Assembly (NCBI GenBank): GCA_903895695.1
Contig: CAITUY010000027.1
Coordinates: forward strand, 1-52,828
DNA from: an uncultured bacterium
GTDB lineage: Bacteria > Verrucomicrobiota > Kiritimatiellia > CAIKKV01 > CAITUY01
Direction of reading: 5' to 3'
Length of the DNA: 52,828 nucleotides
Each line of letters opens with the position of its first letter. Positions within the stretch are counted from its first letter, which is position 1. Below, piece by piece: positions 9,468 to 18,829 of this stretch. The notes under the pieces were generated by a model. The model did not search any database and was not told the DNA's origin. It saw only the letters and a program-made list of their open reading frames with translations. The position numbers and the translations under genes were made by a program.

Positions 9468-11024
9468 CTATTTGCCCGGACTCGGCACATCATCCGGGAC
9501 AACGCCGTTCTCCTTCAGCTTGGCCCGCAGCTCGGCGTTGTCCGGCGCGTACCGCAGGCTCTTGGTCCAGTAGCGCAGGGCTTCCCGTTTCTGGCCGAGC
9601 GCCTGGAGCGCGTCGCCGACGTGCTCCGTGATCGTGGGATCGTCGGCAATCAGGTCGTTCGCCCGCTTGAGCGCCGTCAGCGCCAGTTCGTAGTCGCCGC
9701 GCTTGAAGTACACCCACCCGAGCGTGTCGATATAGGCGCCGTCATCCGGGTCGATCGCCAGGGCCCGCTGCACGTACTCCAGGGCCCGGTCCAATTTGAT
9801 GCCGCGCAGGGCCCACATGTAGGCGAGATAGTTGAGCGCCTCGTCCGCCTGCGGGTTTGCCTGGATGCAGGTTTCAAATAGTTTCTCGGCTTGCTCGAAA
9901 TGCCCGGCCTGGTCACAGGCCGAGCCGTACCAGAAATAGAATTGCGGCCGGATCTGCTGGTCGCCAGCCGCCTTGGCCAGGCTCTCGGCCCTGGCAAAAG
10001 ACGCGATGGCATCCTCGAAGTGCCGCGCCTGCATGAACGTCAGCCCAAGGTACGCGTGGATGGCGGGGTCGTCCGGAACCGCCAGCAACGCGCGCTGAAG
10101 CGTTGCCAGCGCCTTGGCGCGGTCGGTCTTGAGCTGCAGAAAAGCCAGTCGAAGGAACGGGGTGGCATCGGTTGGCCCCAGTTCGGTCGCGCGCTCGAAA
10201 TAGGCGGCCGCCCGGACCGGATCGTTGGCATCCTCGTAGAGTTCGCCCAGGTAGGTGGCCACGCCCGCGTTGCGGGGGTCGCGCCGGAAGACTTCCTCGA
10301 GGCCGGTGATGGCTTTGGCCCGATCCCCGGCCAGCGCGTAACAGCGAGCCAGGACCTCGCGCAGGGGCACGTTGTCGGGAAGGCGCGCCTGCATGCGTTC
10401 AAAGCAGGCAATGGCCTCTTTGATCTGGCCGTTGACCAGATAGAGACGCCCCATGTTCTCGCAGAACTGCACGACGGAATCGGCAGCGCCGGGATGCCGC
10501 ATGCCGGCGTCGATGACCGCCAGCACACGGCTGTTCTCCCGTTCCCCCAAGTAGAGCGCTGCCAAGCGTATATAGCCGTCAGGATGATCGGGAGCCAGGC
10601 GAATGACCGCGCGATACTCTTTCTCGGCCGGACGCACAGCCCCGGCCATTTGATAGCTCATGCCCAGCAGCAGGCGCACATCGGCCGAATCGGGATTCAC
10701 CGTGCGCGCAACCTCGAGAATGCGGAGCGCCTCGGGGATTTCCTTGCGGCCCAGCAAGGCACTGCCGAGCTTCAACCGCAGCACGATGTTGGTAGGGTCC
10801 CCCTCGACTGCGGCCCGCCAGTGCGCCAAGCTGCGATCGACGCCACCCGGGGTCGCTTCGTCGATCAGCGCCTGACTGTAATGCGCCAAGGCCTCGGCAA
10901 AACCGAGGTCGGCACGATCCAGCGCAGAGACCGCGCCAGCCGGAACGGCCGAATGCGGCGCCGTGGCGCAACCGGACAGGACGAGGGTCAGCGCCAGCGC
11001 GAGCGATGACAATCGGGCTCGCAT
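9468..11024 (-). CDS. TPR-repeat lipoprotein
   Basis: 518 residues. The signal peptide ends in a lipobox (LSGC, Cys near residue 19), so it is probably an outer-membrane-anchored lipoprotein. The rest is a run of roughly ten tetratricopeptide repeats (pattern A-x-x-x-Y at helix ends, for example YLGELYEDANDPVRAAAYF), implying a scaffold for protein assembly. A good ribosome binding site (AAGGGTGA) sits between its ATG and the stop of the upstream 29-codon gene, only 15 bases away. Partners cannot be named from sequence. Confidence 0.9.
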   Translation of the reverse strand: MRARLSSLALALTLVLSGCATAPHSAVPAGAVSALDRADLGFAEALAHYSQALIDEATPGGVDRSLAHWRAAVEGDPTNIVLRLKLGSALLGRKEIPEALRILEVARTVNPDSADVRLLLGMSYQMAGAVRPAEKEYRAVIRLAPDHPDGYIRLAALYLGERENSRVLAVIDAGMRHPGAADSVVQFCENMGRLYLVNGQIKEAIACFERMQARLPDNVPLREVLARCYALAGDRAKAITGLEEVFRRDPRNAGVATYLGELYEDANDPVRAAAYFERATELGPTDATPFLRLAFLQLKTDRAKALATLQRALLAVPDDPAIHAYLGLTFMQARHFEDAIASFARAESLAKAAGDQQIRPQFYFWYGSACDQAGHFEQAEKLFETCIQANPQADEALNYLAYMWALRGIKLDRALEYVQRALAIDPDDGAYIDTLGWVYFKRGDYELALTALKRANDLIADDPTITEHVGDALQALGQKREALRYWTKSLRYAPDNAELRAKLKENGVVPDDVPSPGK

Positions 11025-11039
11025 GCGCTCACCCTTGTC

Positions 11040-11129
11040 CTACTTGTTCTTGTGCCGGCTGGCCTTCTGCCGTTTCCGGTACTTGTGTTTGGACATCTTC
11101 GCTCGGCGTTTCTTCTTGATCGAACCCAT
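11040..11129 (-). CDS. bS22-like basic ribosomal peptide (AURKAIP1/COX24 domain)
   Basis: A 29-residue gene beginning MGSIKKKRRAKMSKHKYRK and continuing RQKASRHKNK; about half the residues are Lys or Arg. It matches the pattern of the small bacterial AURKAIP1/COX24-domain peptides (bS22 in mycobacteria, related to mitochondrial mS38), which begin MGS-[VI]-[IK]-KKRRKRM-[SA]-KKKHRK and sit in the small ribosomal subunit near the decoding centre. GGGAG lies six bases before the ATG, and the stop lies 15 bases before the TPR lipoprotein start, so the two are likely co-transcribed. The assignment rests on recognition of the short motif. Confidence 0.8.
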   Translation of the reverse strand: MGSIKKKRRAKMSKHKYRKRQKASRHKNK

Positions 11130-11144
11130 GGTCTACTCCCAAAC

Positions 11145-11160
11145 GCGGGCCGTCGCCCGC
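11145..11160. repeat. GC hairpin upstream of the bS22-like gene
   Basis: GCGGGC/GCCCGC arms with a CGTC loop, just upstream (on the minus strand) of the ribosome binding site. Could be a leader structure or a terminator remnant of hisG; no T-run follows. Confidence 0.35.
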
Positions 11161-11254
11161 AACCTCATCGCACCGGCGCGTCTCCCGTCTCAGGGATAAT
11201 GCTCGGTTCCCGCGGCGCCCCCTTGTTGCGGGATCGCCCCTCCTGAAAATATCG

Positions 11255-12148
11255 CTACCGAATCACCTTGTTCAGCGGAAGCTCAATAATGCCCTCCGCG
11301 CCCGCCCGTTTCAACTGCGGAATGAGCTCGCGCACGATGCGCTCCTCGACGACCGACTCGATGGCCACCCACCCCACGGTGCTCAGGTGGTTGACGGTCG
11401 GCGCATTCAATGCCGGCAGGATCTTCGAAACGGCCGCAACCTTGTCCTCCGGGGCGTTCATCTTGAGCAGGACACGGGACTCCGCGGCCAGGGCGCCCTG
11501 CAGCAGCATCGCGATCTGCTCGATCTTGTGCTTCTTGAACGGGTCCTGCAACGCCTTGTGATTGGCGATAAACTTGGTCGTGGATTGCAGCACCACGTCG
11601 ACGATGCGGAGATTGTTGGCACGCAGCGACGAACCGGTCTCGGTCAGTTCCACGATCGCATCGACCAACTCGGGAACCTTCACCTCCGTCGCGCCCCAGG
11701 AGAACTCCACCTCGGCCTGCACGCCGTGCTTGGCGAGGTAGCGCTTGGTCAGGCCCACGGCCTCGGTGGCGATGCGCTTGCCCTGCAAGTCGCGGACGCT
11801 CTGAACCGATGAATCGTTGTGCACGGCCAGCACCCACCGGACGGGGCGCATGCCCTGCTTGGCGTAGATCAGGTCCGCTACTTCATAGACATCGGAGCCA
11901 TTTTCCTGAATCCAGTCGTACCCGGTGATACCCGCATCGAGCATGCCGAGTTCGACGTAGCGGCTGATCTCCTGGGCCCGGATGAGGCGCGCGTCGATTT
12001 CGGGATCGTCCACGTTGGGCAGGTAGGAGCGGGAGCCGACGGATACTTTGTACCCTGCCTTCTGCAGCATGGCGAAAGTGGCTTCCTGGAGGCTGCCCTT
12101 GGGCAACCCCAACACGAGTCTATTTTTGGTCGTATCCTTGGATGACAT
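11255..12148 (-). CDS. hisG: ATP phosphoribosyltransferase, long form
   Basis: Catalyses the first step of histidine synthesis, joining ATP and PRPP. The 297 residues comprise the catalytic domains (start [14 protein letters not shown]-side [11 protein letters not shown]) and a C-terminal PII-like regulatory domain from about residue 215 (ending [11 protein letters not shown]), so this is the self-contained HisG-L form that binds histidine and needs no HisZ. The ATG at 12148 has GAAGGGA about eight bases upstream. No other his genes are nearby; it sits between purN and the bS22-like gene. Confidence 0.96.
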   Translation of the reverse strand: MSSKDTTKNRLVLGLPKGSLQEATFAMLQKAGYKVSVGSRSYLPNVDDPEIDARLIRAQEISRYVELGMLDAGITGYDWIQENGSDVYEVADLIYAKQGMRPVRWVLAVHNDSSVQSVRDLQGKRIATEAVGLTKRYLAKHGVQAEVEFSWGATEVKVPELVDAIVELTETGSSLRANNLRIVDVVLQSTTKFIANHKALQDPFKKHKIEQIAMLLQGALAAESRVLLKMNAPEDKVAAVSKILPALNAPTVNHLSTVGWVAIESVVEERIVRELIPQLKRAGAEGIIELPLNKVIR

Positions 12149-12219
12149 GCCTATATTCCCTTCCTCTCGTGGCAAAGGCGGGCGGGATAGTAAGGAAAAC
12201 CGAGCCTTCCCGTCCATAA

Positions 12220-12852
12220 CTATTCTTGGGGGGCGATCCGCACGACCCGCCCAGCGACGCGCACACGGTTTTCGGCCAGGAGCTGCAGGGCCTCGGGAAA
12301 GGCCAGATGCTCCTGTTCCTGGATGCGGGCGTGCAGCGTCGCCGGCGTGTCGGTGTCGAACACCGTTACTGTCTTCTGGAGAATGATCGGCCCCGAGTCG
12401 GTGCCGGCGTCGACGAAGTGGACCGTGCAGCCGGCCACTTTGACGCCGTAGTCGACCGCCTGCTTCCAGGACGCAACGCCCGGGAATGCCGGCAGCAGGG
12501 CCGGATGGATGTTCAGGATGCGGTTGGCGAAGGCCTGCAGCAGTCCGGATTTGATAAGGCGCATGAACCCCGCCAGCGCGATCACCTCGGCCCCGTGGCG
12601 GCGGAGTGCCCGGAGATAACGCTGCTCCCCTTCGCCGTCGAGCTTGGTCTTGAACGGTGCGGCATCAACGAACTCCGCCGGGATTCCGTTCCGGCGTGCC
12701 CGTTCGAGGATGCCCGCGTCAGCAACATCCGACAGCACGCACACGACCCGGGCGTTCAAGTGACCCGCCTGGATGGCGTCCATAATGGCCTGGGCGTTCG
12801 ATCCCTTACCCGATCCCAGAATGGCAACCTTGAGCGGCTGGCGTGTGTTCAT
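12220..12852 (-). CDS. purN: Phosphoribosylglycinamide formyltransferase
   Basis: Transfers formyl from 10-formyl-THF to GAR in purine synthesis. The 210-residue product has the N-terminal [11 protein letters not shown] loop that binds GAR phosphate, and the catalytic Asn-His-Asp set in [14 protein letters not shown] and GTDSGPII. The ATG at 12852 gives the usual N-terminus; upstream in-frame starts would add 27 residues without family resemblance. It is separated from hisG by a 71-bp spacer on the same strand and divergent from the tRNA-Gly gene. Confidence 0.95.
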   Translation of the reverse strand: MNTRQPLKVAILGSGKGSNAQAIMDAIQAGHLNARVVCVLSDVADAGILERARRNGIPAEFVDAAPFKTKLDGEGEQRYLRALRRHGAEVIALAGFMRLIKSGLLQAFANRILNIHPALLPAFPGVASWKQAVDYGVKVAGCTVHFVDAGTDSGPIILQKTVTVFDTDTPATLHARIQEQEHLAFPEALQLLAENRVRVAGRVVRIAPQE

Positions 12853-12926
12853 GGCGCGATCATAACCGCCCATCGCGCCCCGGGCAAGAACCGGCGCAGC
12901 GAATTGCCAAACGCCGATTTCTCCTG

Positions 12927-12955
12927 TGGACAAGCCTCCCGCTTCGGCATAGATT
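12927..12955 (+). promoter_or_regulatory. Promoter of the tRNA-Gly gene
   Basis: -35 TGGACA (12927-12932), 17-base spacer, -10 TAGATT (12950-12955), placing the start near 12962, about 18 bases before the mature tRNA. Spacing is ideal and the boxes match five and four of six consensus positions. Confidence 0.6.
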
Positions 12956-12979
12956 ACCGCCGTTTCGTGCTTCCACCGG

Positions 12980-13054
12980 GCGGGAGTAATTCAGTGGTAG
13001 AATGTCAGCTTCCCAAGCTGAACGTCGCCGGTTCGATCCCGGTCTCCCGCTCCA
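12980..13054 (+). tRNA. tRNA-Gly, anticodon CCC
   Basis: Acceptor stem GCGGGAG pairs with CTCCCGC. The anticodon arm is TCAGC, loop TTCCCAA (anticodon CCC, reading GGG), GCTGA. The T arm is GCCGG TTCGATC CCGGT, with a GT first pair. Discriminator T, then an encoded CCA at 13052-13054. A promoter and an intrinsic terminator flank it, so it is a single-gene transcript. Confidence 0.97.
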
Positions 13055-13063
13055 TCCAATTTC

Positions 13064-13096
13064 CGGTAGCCACCCCCTGAACCGCTACCGTTCTTT
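13064..13096 (+). terminator. Intrinsic terminator of tRNA-Gly
   Basis: CGGTAGC (13064-13070) and GCTACCG (13084-13090) form a perfect 7-bp stem with a 13-base loop, followed directly by the T-rich TTCTTTGT. It lies 10 bases after the tRNA CCA. Confidence 0.65.
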
Positions 13097-13217
13097 GTCT
13101 CTGTATTCCAACCGTTGAGGGTCTATCTATCTACGATATCGCGAGGTTCAATATAGGGGCGGTCCCGATGTCCTAGCCGAGCACCATGGGGCATCTTCGG
13201 CGTCATTACAAACCAGA

Positions 13218-13754
13218 TTGAAGACGTTATTGGCATATACGGTGCTCGTTCTGGTTGCGGCTGGAGCCCTGGCGGAGAGCTCGCCGCTGCAACTGAGCGT
13301 TACTCCCGATATCGCCCTGTTCGACCGGACCGTGACGGTTGAAGGGTTGACGGTCGGCTTGTGGAGCGAGAATCCGCAGTCGGCGCTGGCCCTGGGGATT
13401 GTGAACGGGTCATCGGGGCAGAGCGCCGGACTGAGCTTCGGCGCCGTTCTCAACTACGCGGGCGACTACAAGGGATTAGAGCTGGCGCCCTTCAACTACG
13501 TCAAAGGCGACTTTTCCGGATGGCAACTGGGCCTCGTGAATTATACTGAACGTTCCATGAAGGGCGTGCAATCCGGCGTGATGAATTATGCGGGGCGCCT
13601 GACGGGACTACAGATCGGGCTGATCAACTATGCGCCAACGACACGCTCCGGCGTCCAATTCAACGCGGCGAGTATCTTTAGCGAGAACCGCTGGCTCACC
13701 GGGTTGCCTGATGAGCCGGCTCCAGTGACGGCGCTCATCAATTGGCGCTTTTGA
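13218..13754 (+). CDS. Small secreted repeat protein (GxQxGxxNY repeats)
   Basis: 178 residues: a signal peptide (hydrophobic core residues about 4-18, probable cut after ALA), then short repeats of the form G-x-Q-x-G-x-x-N-Y (GWQLGLVNY, GVQSGVMNY, GLQIGLINY, GVQFNAASI). These resemble the surface-repeat proteins annotated in Leptospira and other bacteria as the LA_2272 family, thought to form a beta-structure. The frame opens with TTG at 13218 and I see no good ribosome binding site, so the start is uncertain. Upstream space is empty apart from the tRNA terminator. Confidence 0.7.
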   Translation: MKTLLAYTVLVLVAAGALAESSPLQLSVTPDIALFDRTVTVEGLTVGLWSENPQSALALGIVNGSSGQSAGLSFGAVLNYAGDYKGLELAPFNYVKGDFSGWQLGLVNYTERSMKGVQSGVMNYAGRLTGLQIGLINYAPTTRSGVQFNAASIFSENRWLTGLPDEPAPVTALINWRF

Positions 13755-13815
13755 GGGTTGTCTGGAGGGGCTGCGGAAGGGATGGATCTAGCGGGAAGAA
13801 ATGGAGGAGCGTCGC

Positions 13816-15534
13816 ATGGAGAACAGCCAGATTGCCACGGTCTTCGCCGAGATAGCGGACATCCTCGAAATCCTCGGGGAACAAGATAACGCCTTCCGCA
13901 TCCGGTCCTACCGCAATGCCGCGCGTACAATCGACGCGCTCCCGGACCGGCTGGCTGATCTGGTCGCCGGGGGCAAGGATCCCGCCGACCTGCCGGGCAT
14001 CGGCACCTCGCTGGCCGGGAAGATCCATGAGATCCTGCGCACCGGCACCTGCGGCAAACTCAAGGAACTCCGGCGGCAACTGCCCGGCCATTTGCCGGAG
14101 CTTCTCCAAGTCAAAGGAATTGGGCCCCAAACCTGCAAGCGACTTCATGACAAATTGGGAATCAAAAGCCTGAAGGACCTCAAGGGGGCCGCCGAACGCG
14201 GCAAGATCAGTGCGATCCTGGGCGAAAAGGCCCAGCAGAGCATCCTCAAGGGCCTCGCGACCCTTGAAGCCGTATCGGGTCGCATCAGTATCGAAAAGGC
14301 CACAGTGGCTGTGGCGGCGCTCGGGCGGCATCTGCAAGCCATCGCGACGATTCGCCGGTGGGAAGCGGCCGGCAGTTGTCGCCGCCGCTGCGAAACTATC
14401 GGCGACCTCGACATCCTCGTCGATGCCTCCGACCGCGCCAAGGCCGCCAATGATATCCTCCACTACGCGCCGATTGAGCGGATCCTGGCACGGGGCGATG
14501 AAAAAGTAAGTGTTGTACTGGCCGGCGGCCTGCAGGTGGATTTCCGATTCGTCAAGCCCGACGCCTATGGCGCTGCGCTTATGTATTTCACCGGTTCGAA
14601 GGCCCACAACATCAGGCTGCGCAAGCGGGCTCAGGCCGCCGGATTTAAGCTGAGCGAGTACGGTCTCTTCAAAGGGGAGAAACGTGTGGCGAGCCGGTCA
14701 GAGAAGGACATCCACAAAGCGCTCACGTTGCCCTGGATCCCGCCGGAATTGCGCGAGGACCGCGGCGAAGTTGATGCCGCCGCCGCGGGACAACTGCCTG
14801 CCCTCATCGAACGCAAGGATCTGCGCGGTGATCTCCACACCCATACCAACGCCACCGACGGCGCCAGCACCATCGAACAGATGGTCGCCGCCGCCCGGGA
14901 GCGCGGGTACCAGTACCTGGCCATCACGGATCACTCGAAGTCGGTCACCGTGGCGCATGGGCTGGATGAGAAGGCCCTGCGCAAACACGTCGGGCGGATC
15001 CGCAAGGCGGGGGAGGGACTCAAACGATTTTGGCTTCTGGCGGGCGTTGAGGTGGATATTCTGAGGGATGGCCGCCTGGATATCGACACGGCGTTGCTGG
15101 CGGACCTCGACTGGGTGGTCGGCAGCGTCCATAGCGTGTTTGAGATGCCCGAGGACAAGATGACCGAACGGCTGCTACGGGCGGTTGAGTCGGGCGTGCT
15201 TGATTGCATCGGCCACCCCTTCAGCCGACTGCTGGGACAGCGGGGGCCGCTCCGTTTCGACGTCGATCGCGTCTTCAAAGCCTGCGCTCAGGCTGGCGTG
15301 TGCCTGGAGATCAACGCGCAGCCCGACCGGCTCGATCTGCCCGACGTGTACTGCAAACGTGCCCGTCAGATGGGCGTAACGCTCGTCATTTCGTCAGACT
15401 CACACAAAGCGACCGGACTCGACCTCATCGACTACGGTGTCGGCGTTGCGCGGCGAGGGTGGCTTGAAAAGAAGGACGTGCTGAACACCCGCTCGGCGGC
15501 CGAGTTCAGGAGATACAAGAAGGTTTCTCGCTAA
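13816..15534 (+). CDS. polX: DNA polymerase X family / PHP 3'-5' exonuclease
   Basis: 572 residues in the order HhH (about 15-115), family X nucleotidyltransferase, C-terminal PHP domain. Polymerase metal ligands are Asp197 and Asp199 in GDLDILV and Asp242 in QVDFRFV, preceded by GSCRRRCETI in place of the usual GSYRRG. The PHP domain begins at GDLHTHTNATDG (His341, His343) and ends with the ISSDSH metal motif. Bacterial PolX fills short gaps and has Mn-dependent exonuclease activity in base excision repair. GGAGGAG lies six bases before the ATG at 13816, which decides the start over the ATG at 13801. Confidence 0.95.
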   Translation: MENSQIATVFAEIADILEILGEQDNAFRIRSYRNAARTIDALPDRLADLVAGGKDPADLPGIGTSLAGKIHEILRTGTCGKLKELRRQLPGHLPELLQVKGIGPQTCKRLHDKLGIKSLKDLKGAAERGKISAILGEKAQQSILKGLATLEAVSGRISIEKATVAVAALGRHLQAIATIRRWEAAGSCRRRCETIGDLDILVDASDRAKAANDILHYAPIERILARGDEKVSVVLAGGLQVDFRFVKPDAYGAALMYFTGSKAHNIRLRKRAQAAGFKLSEYGLFKGEKRVASRSEKDIHKALTLPWIPPELREDRGEVDAAAAGQLPALIERKDLRGDLHTHTNATDGASTIEQMVAAARERGYQYLAITDHSKSVTVAHGLDEKALRKHVGRIRKAGEGLKRFWLLAGVEVDILRDGRLDIDTALLADLDWVVGSVHSVFEMPEDKMTERLLRAVESGVLDCIGHPFSRLLGQRGPLRFDVDRVFKACAQAGVCLEINAQPDRLDLPDVYCKRARQMGVTLVISSDSHKATGLDLIDYGVGVARRGWLEKKDVLNTRSAAEFRRYKKVSR

Positions 15535-15619
15535 CCGTCCGGCGGCAGGTTACGTTCGAAAGCTCGCGAGCGCTGGGCACAGTGGCCTATCTCGGCATCA
15601 CATGGCAGGGGCGGCGCAC

Positions 15620-16540
15620 CTACGCGTCGAGCCGCGTCAACTCTCGGAAGGCCGCCAGACGGTGTTCGATCTCGGTCCGTGTCAGGGACTGGAGACGGTC
15701 GAGGCTGAAGGCTTCCACGCCGAACGACGCCACGACGCTGCCGTACGCCATGGCGCGGCGCATGGCAGCCTGATCCAGCGTACCGCGTTCCACGAGCGCG
15801 CCCATGAACCCGCCGGCAAAGGTGTCGCCCGCCCCCGTGGGATCGAGCACGCTCTCCAAGGGGTACGCCGGCACTACCGCCGTGCCCGACGCGGAAAACA
15901 GCATGGCGCCGTGCTCGCCCTTCTTGATGATCAGGTAGTCCGGCCCCCACCCCAGGATCTTGCGGGCCGCCTTGATCAGGTTATGCTCCCCGGCCAGCAA
16001 GCGCGCCTCGGAGTCGTTCAGGGTCAGCAGATCGACAGATGCAATTACTTCCAGCAGTCGTTCGCGCGCGACGTTAATCCACAGGTCCATCGTGTCCGCC
16101 GCCACGAACTTGGGCGACTCCACCTGCGAAAGCACGTGCAACTGCAGGTCGGGCGCAATGTTCGCCAGGAACACGTAGGGCGCCTTGCGATACGCGGGCG
16201 GGAGTTCCGGCTTGAATGCCGCAAAGACGTTCAGTTCCGTCAGCAAGGTGCGCCGGCTGTTCATGTCGGCATCATAAACGCCCGACCATCGGAAGGTCCG
16301 CCCCGGCACCCGCTGCAAGCCCTGCAGATCGATTCCAAAGTCACGGTAGGCCTGAACGTACGGCTCCGGGAAATCCTCCCCGACCACGCCGACCATGCCG
16401 ACGGGCGTAAAGAAAGAGGCGCCGGCACAGGCGAAACTGACCGACCCGCCCAGAATCTCTTCGCGCCGCTCCCACGGGGTCGCGACCGTGTCGAGGCCAA
16501 TGGATCCCACAACAACCAATTCAACGGACGTCTTTTTCAT
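15620..16540 (-). CDS. PfkB-family carbohydrate kinase
   Basis: 306 residues of the ribokinase fold. The C-terminal signature DPTGAGDTFAGGF (233-245) carries the catalytic base Asp239 and the anion hole; the N-terminal GG motif is ILGGSVSFA. Members phosphorylate sugars or nucleosides; the substrate here is unknown. The ATG overlaps the aroQ stop in an ATGA arrangement, so it is translationally coupled as the last gene of the aspS-to-pfkB run. It converges on polX. Confidence 0.92.
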   Translation of the reverse strand: MKKTSVELVVVGSIGLDTVATPWERREEILGGSVSFACAGASFFTPVGMVGVVGEDFPEPYVQAYRDFGIDLQGLQRVPGRTFRWSGVYDADMNSRRTLLTELNVFAAFKPELPPAYRKAPYVFLANIAPDLQLHVLSQVESPKFVAADTMDLWINVARERLLEVIASVDLLTLNDSEARLLAGEHNLIKAARKILGWGPDYLIIKKGEHGAMLFSASGTAVVPAYPLESVLDPTGAGDTFAGGFMGALVERGTLDQAAMRRAMAYGSVVASFGVEAFSLDRLQSLTRTEIEHRLAAFRELTRLDA

Positions 16541-16980
16541 GTGTGTTTCCTGCCCAGGTACTCGATCAAGGCCTCCAACGCCAGGACATAGCCGATCGGA
16601 CCGAATCCCGCAATCTGGCCGATGCAGGCCGCCGCCGTCAAGCTCGTGTGCCGGAAGCCCTCCCGGGCATGCACGTTCGACAGGTGCACCTCCACGCACG
16701 GCACAGCCACGGCTTGAAGCGCATCCCGCAAGGCGACGCTGGTGTGAGTGTAAGCCGCCGGGTTGAGGATGATACCGTCAAAACGGCCCCGGCTCGCGCC
16801 GATGCGGTCGACCAGTTCACCCTCCTGGTTCGACTGATGCCACTCGATATCGACCGACTTCGCCCGGGCCTCGTCAGCCAGACGGGCCATAATCTGGGCG
16901 AGCGTCAACGCGCCGTAGATACCCGGCTCACGGGTGCCGAGCAGGTTGAGATTGGGGCCGTTGAGCACGAGAATCTTCAT
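16537..16980 (-). CDS. aroQ: 3-dehydroquinate dehydratase, type II
   Basis: 147 residues; converts 3-dehydroquinate to 3-dehydroshikimate as a dodecamer. Starts MKILVLNGPNLNLLG; active-site residues include Arg17, Tyr22 (in PGIYG), Asn73 (ILNPAAYTHTS), His99 (EVHLSN) and Arg110. The start lies inside the 3' end of ricT (53-bp overlap) and the stop overlaps the kinase start. Confidence 0.96.
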   Translation of the reverse strand: MKILVLNGPNLNLLGTREPGIYGALTLAQIMARLADEARAKSVDIEWHQSNQEGELVDRIGASRGRFDGIILNPAAYTHTSVALRDALQAVAVPCVEVHLSNVHAREGFRHTSLTAAACIGQIAGFGPIGYVLALEALIEYLGRKHT

Positions 16981-17821
16981 GTGGGGGTTTGCCTCCTCCT
17001 GCCGGCGGACGTCGTTCGTCGTCCGGTAGCGGTTTGACGTCATTCGCCTCCAAAGCCAGAATGCGTCCGTCTTCGAACCGCACCCTGACGCGCTGGGCCA
17101 TGACGTCCTTATCAATCACGACCCCGCGGCCATCCGGACACTGCACGCGGGCGCCGTCCCGGGGCAGACTCTCGCCCAGTCGGCGATACTGGTCAAACTC
17201 ATACCGCAGGCAGCACTTGAGCCGGCCGCACATCCCGCCGATGGTCGAGGGGTTGAGCGCGATGCGCTGTGCCTTGGCCATTTTGACGCTCACGGCTTCG
17301 AAGTTCCGCAACCAGGTGCAGCAACACAACTTCCGGCCGCAGGTGCCCAAACCGCCGACGGCCCGGGCCGCATCCCGAACGCCGGTTTGCCGCAATTCGA
17401 TTCGCGTCCTCAGTTCGCCCGCCAGGCTCTTGATCAACTCGCCGCACTCCAGGTTCTCATCGGCCGTGTACGCGATGTGGAGGATCGCCCGGTCGAAGCT
17501 GTAGCGGACGAACACCAGGTGCATCGGCAGCCTGAGTTCATCGATCCGCTTCAGCGTGGCTTTGAGAGCCATGCGGCCAAGCACGGCATTCTCCTTGGCC
17601 TTGGCCTGGTCGTGAAGGGTGGCGCGGCGCACGAGCACGGCTCCGGCCGGATGCGTAGCCCATTCGCCGGGCTTCTCCACGAGCTGAGCGACGCGGCCCA
17701 GCTCCGGCACGCGGTTCAACTCGACGACGCACACGTCGCCTTCATGGATGGCAATGTCGGCCTGCCCGCTGGCCGTTACGGCGCCGCCATCCTCAAGTTG
17801 TACGGACAGTAATCGGTACAC
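16928..17821 (-). CDS. ricT: PSP1-domain protein RicT (YaaT)
   Basis: 297 residues with the PSP1 domain and its conserved cysteines: GTCGRKLCCCTW and GGMCGRLKCC. In Bacillus, RicT with RicA and RicF forms an Fe-S containing complex that stimulates RNase Y and phosphorelay. Its position next to holB and tmk is the known conserved neighbourhood of this family. The start is GTG at 17821 with AAGGA nine bases upstream. The last 18 residues are Pro/Arg/Gln-rich and overlap aroQ by 53 bp, so this tail may be a lineage-specific extension. No ricA or ricF homologue is seen here. Confidence 0.93.
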   Translation of the reverse strand: MYRLLSVQLEDGGAVTASGQADIAIHEGDVCVVELNRVPELGRVAQLVEKPGEWATHPAGAVLVRRATLHDQAKAKENAVLGRMALKATLKRIDELRLPMHLVFVRYSFDRAILHIAYTADENLECGELIKSLAGELRTRIELRQTGVRDAARAVGGLGTCGRKLCCCTWLRNFEAVSVKMAKAQRIALNPSTIGGMCGRLKCCLRYEFDQYRRLGESLPRDGARVQCPDGRGVVIDKDVMAQRVRVRFEDGRILALEANDVKPLPDDERRPPAGGGKPPHEDSRAQRPQSQPARHP

Positions 17822-17857
17822 GGTCGCTGATCCTTATGGGCCATTTCCCGCCGCCAC

Positions 17858-18829
17858 TCAGCCGTTCAACTGGCCGAACGCGCCCTGAATGACGGTGTCG
17901 GCCGGCATGTTGCGATCGAACTGTCGTTGCATGCCCTCGACGATCTGCAGGTTCCGAAACGCATCGGCATGGTTGAGCGCTTCGGCCGCCCGCCGCAGTT
18001 CGGCCTCACGCTCGGGGTACCGAAGACAATCCGCCCCGCCCCCGCTTACGCACATCAAAAGGTCACGATACCATAACAAGATGCCCCGGACGACCATCGA
18101 TCTCATCCCGCGGTAGCGCGCCTCAATGCGGGCCAGCAGCGTCTCGTCGCTGACCTCGTCATCGTCTGCAACCGCCGCCTTCTCGGCCTCGGCCACCGAT
18201 TCGCGGAGTTCCGACAGCAACTTGTCGAGGCGAGTGCTGCGCAGCAAGGCCCCGGTCAGGCCCTGAGGGCCGGGATCGGCCAGGATTGCCAGCAGCCGCT
18301 CGCGCCAGGGGTCGGGCAGCACGTCCGGTTCGCTGGAGAGGACGATTCGCTGGCACCGCGACTTGATGGTGGCCATCACAGCCTGGGGCGCATCGGTCAA
18401 CAGGAGAAACAGGCAGCGCGGGGGCGGCTCTTCGAGCGTCTTGAGAAAGGCATTTGATGCCTCCTCGCCCACACGGTCGGCCGCCACAAGCACGACGGCT
18501 TTCCAGCCGCCCTCGAAGGACGTTTGATACACGACATGCTGCAGATCCCGGATTCGATCGATACCCACCACCCGGGATTTCTTTTCCGGCTCGATCCACA
18601 CGATGTCGGTATGCCGCCGCTCAGCGACCTGACGGCATGCCGGGCAGTCGCCGCACGGGCGTACCACACCCCGGCAGAACAGGCGCGCCAGGGCACCCTG
18701 GGCGAACGGCAGTGCCTCATCGCGCAGGCTGCCCACGACCAGGTAGGCGTGCGCCAGTCGGTCGCCGTCCAAGGCGGCCTGAAAGGAAGCCAGGGCTCGG
18801 TCAACTGTGGATTCAGGGGGTGAGCGCAT
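17858..18829 (-). CDS. holB: DNA polymerase III, delta' subunit
   Basis: 323 residues. Part of the clamp loader that opens the beta ring. The P-loop is degenerate (AHAYLVVGSLRDEA), as usual for delta', and a four-cysteine zinc module (CRGVVRPCGDCPACR) follows. The conserved SRC sensor appears as IKSRCQRI. The ATG at 18829 overlaps the tmk stop by 17 bases. The position directly after tmk fits other bacteria. Confidence 0.92.
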   Translation of the reverse strand: MRSPPESTVDRALASFQAALDGDRLAHAYLVVGSLRDEALPFAQGALARLFCRGVVRPCGDCPACRQVAERRHTDIVWIEPEKKSRVVGIDRIRDLQHVVYQTSFEGGWKAVVLVAADRVGEEASNAFLKTLEEPPPRCLFLLLTDAPQAVMATIKSRCQRIVLSSEPDVLPDPWRERLLAILADPGPQGLTGALLRSTRLDKLLSELRESVAEAEKAAVADDDEVSDETLLARIEARYRGMRSMVVRGILLWYRDLLMCVSGGGADCLRYPEREAELRRAAEALNHADAFRNLQIVEGMQRQFDRNMPADTVIQGAFGQLNG

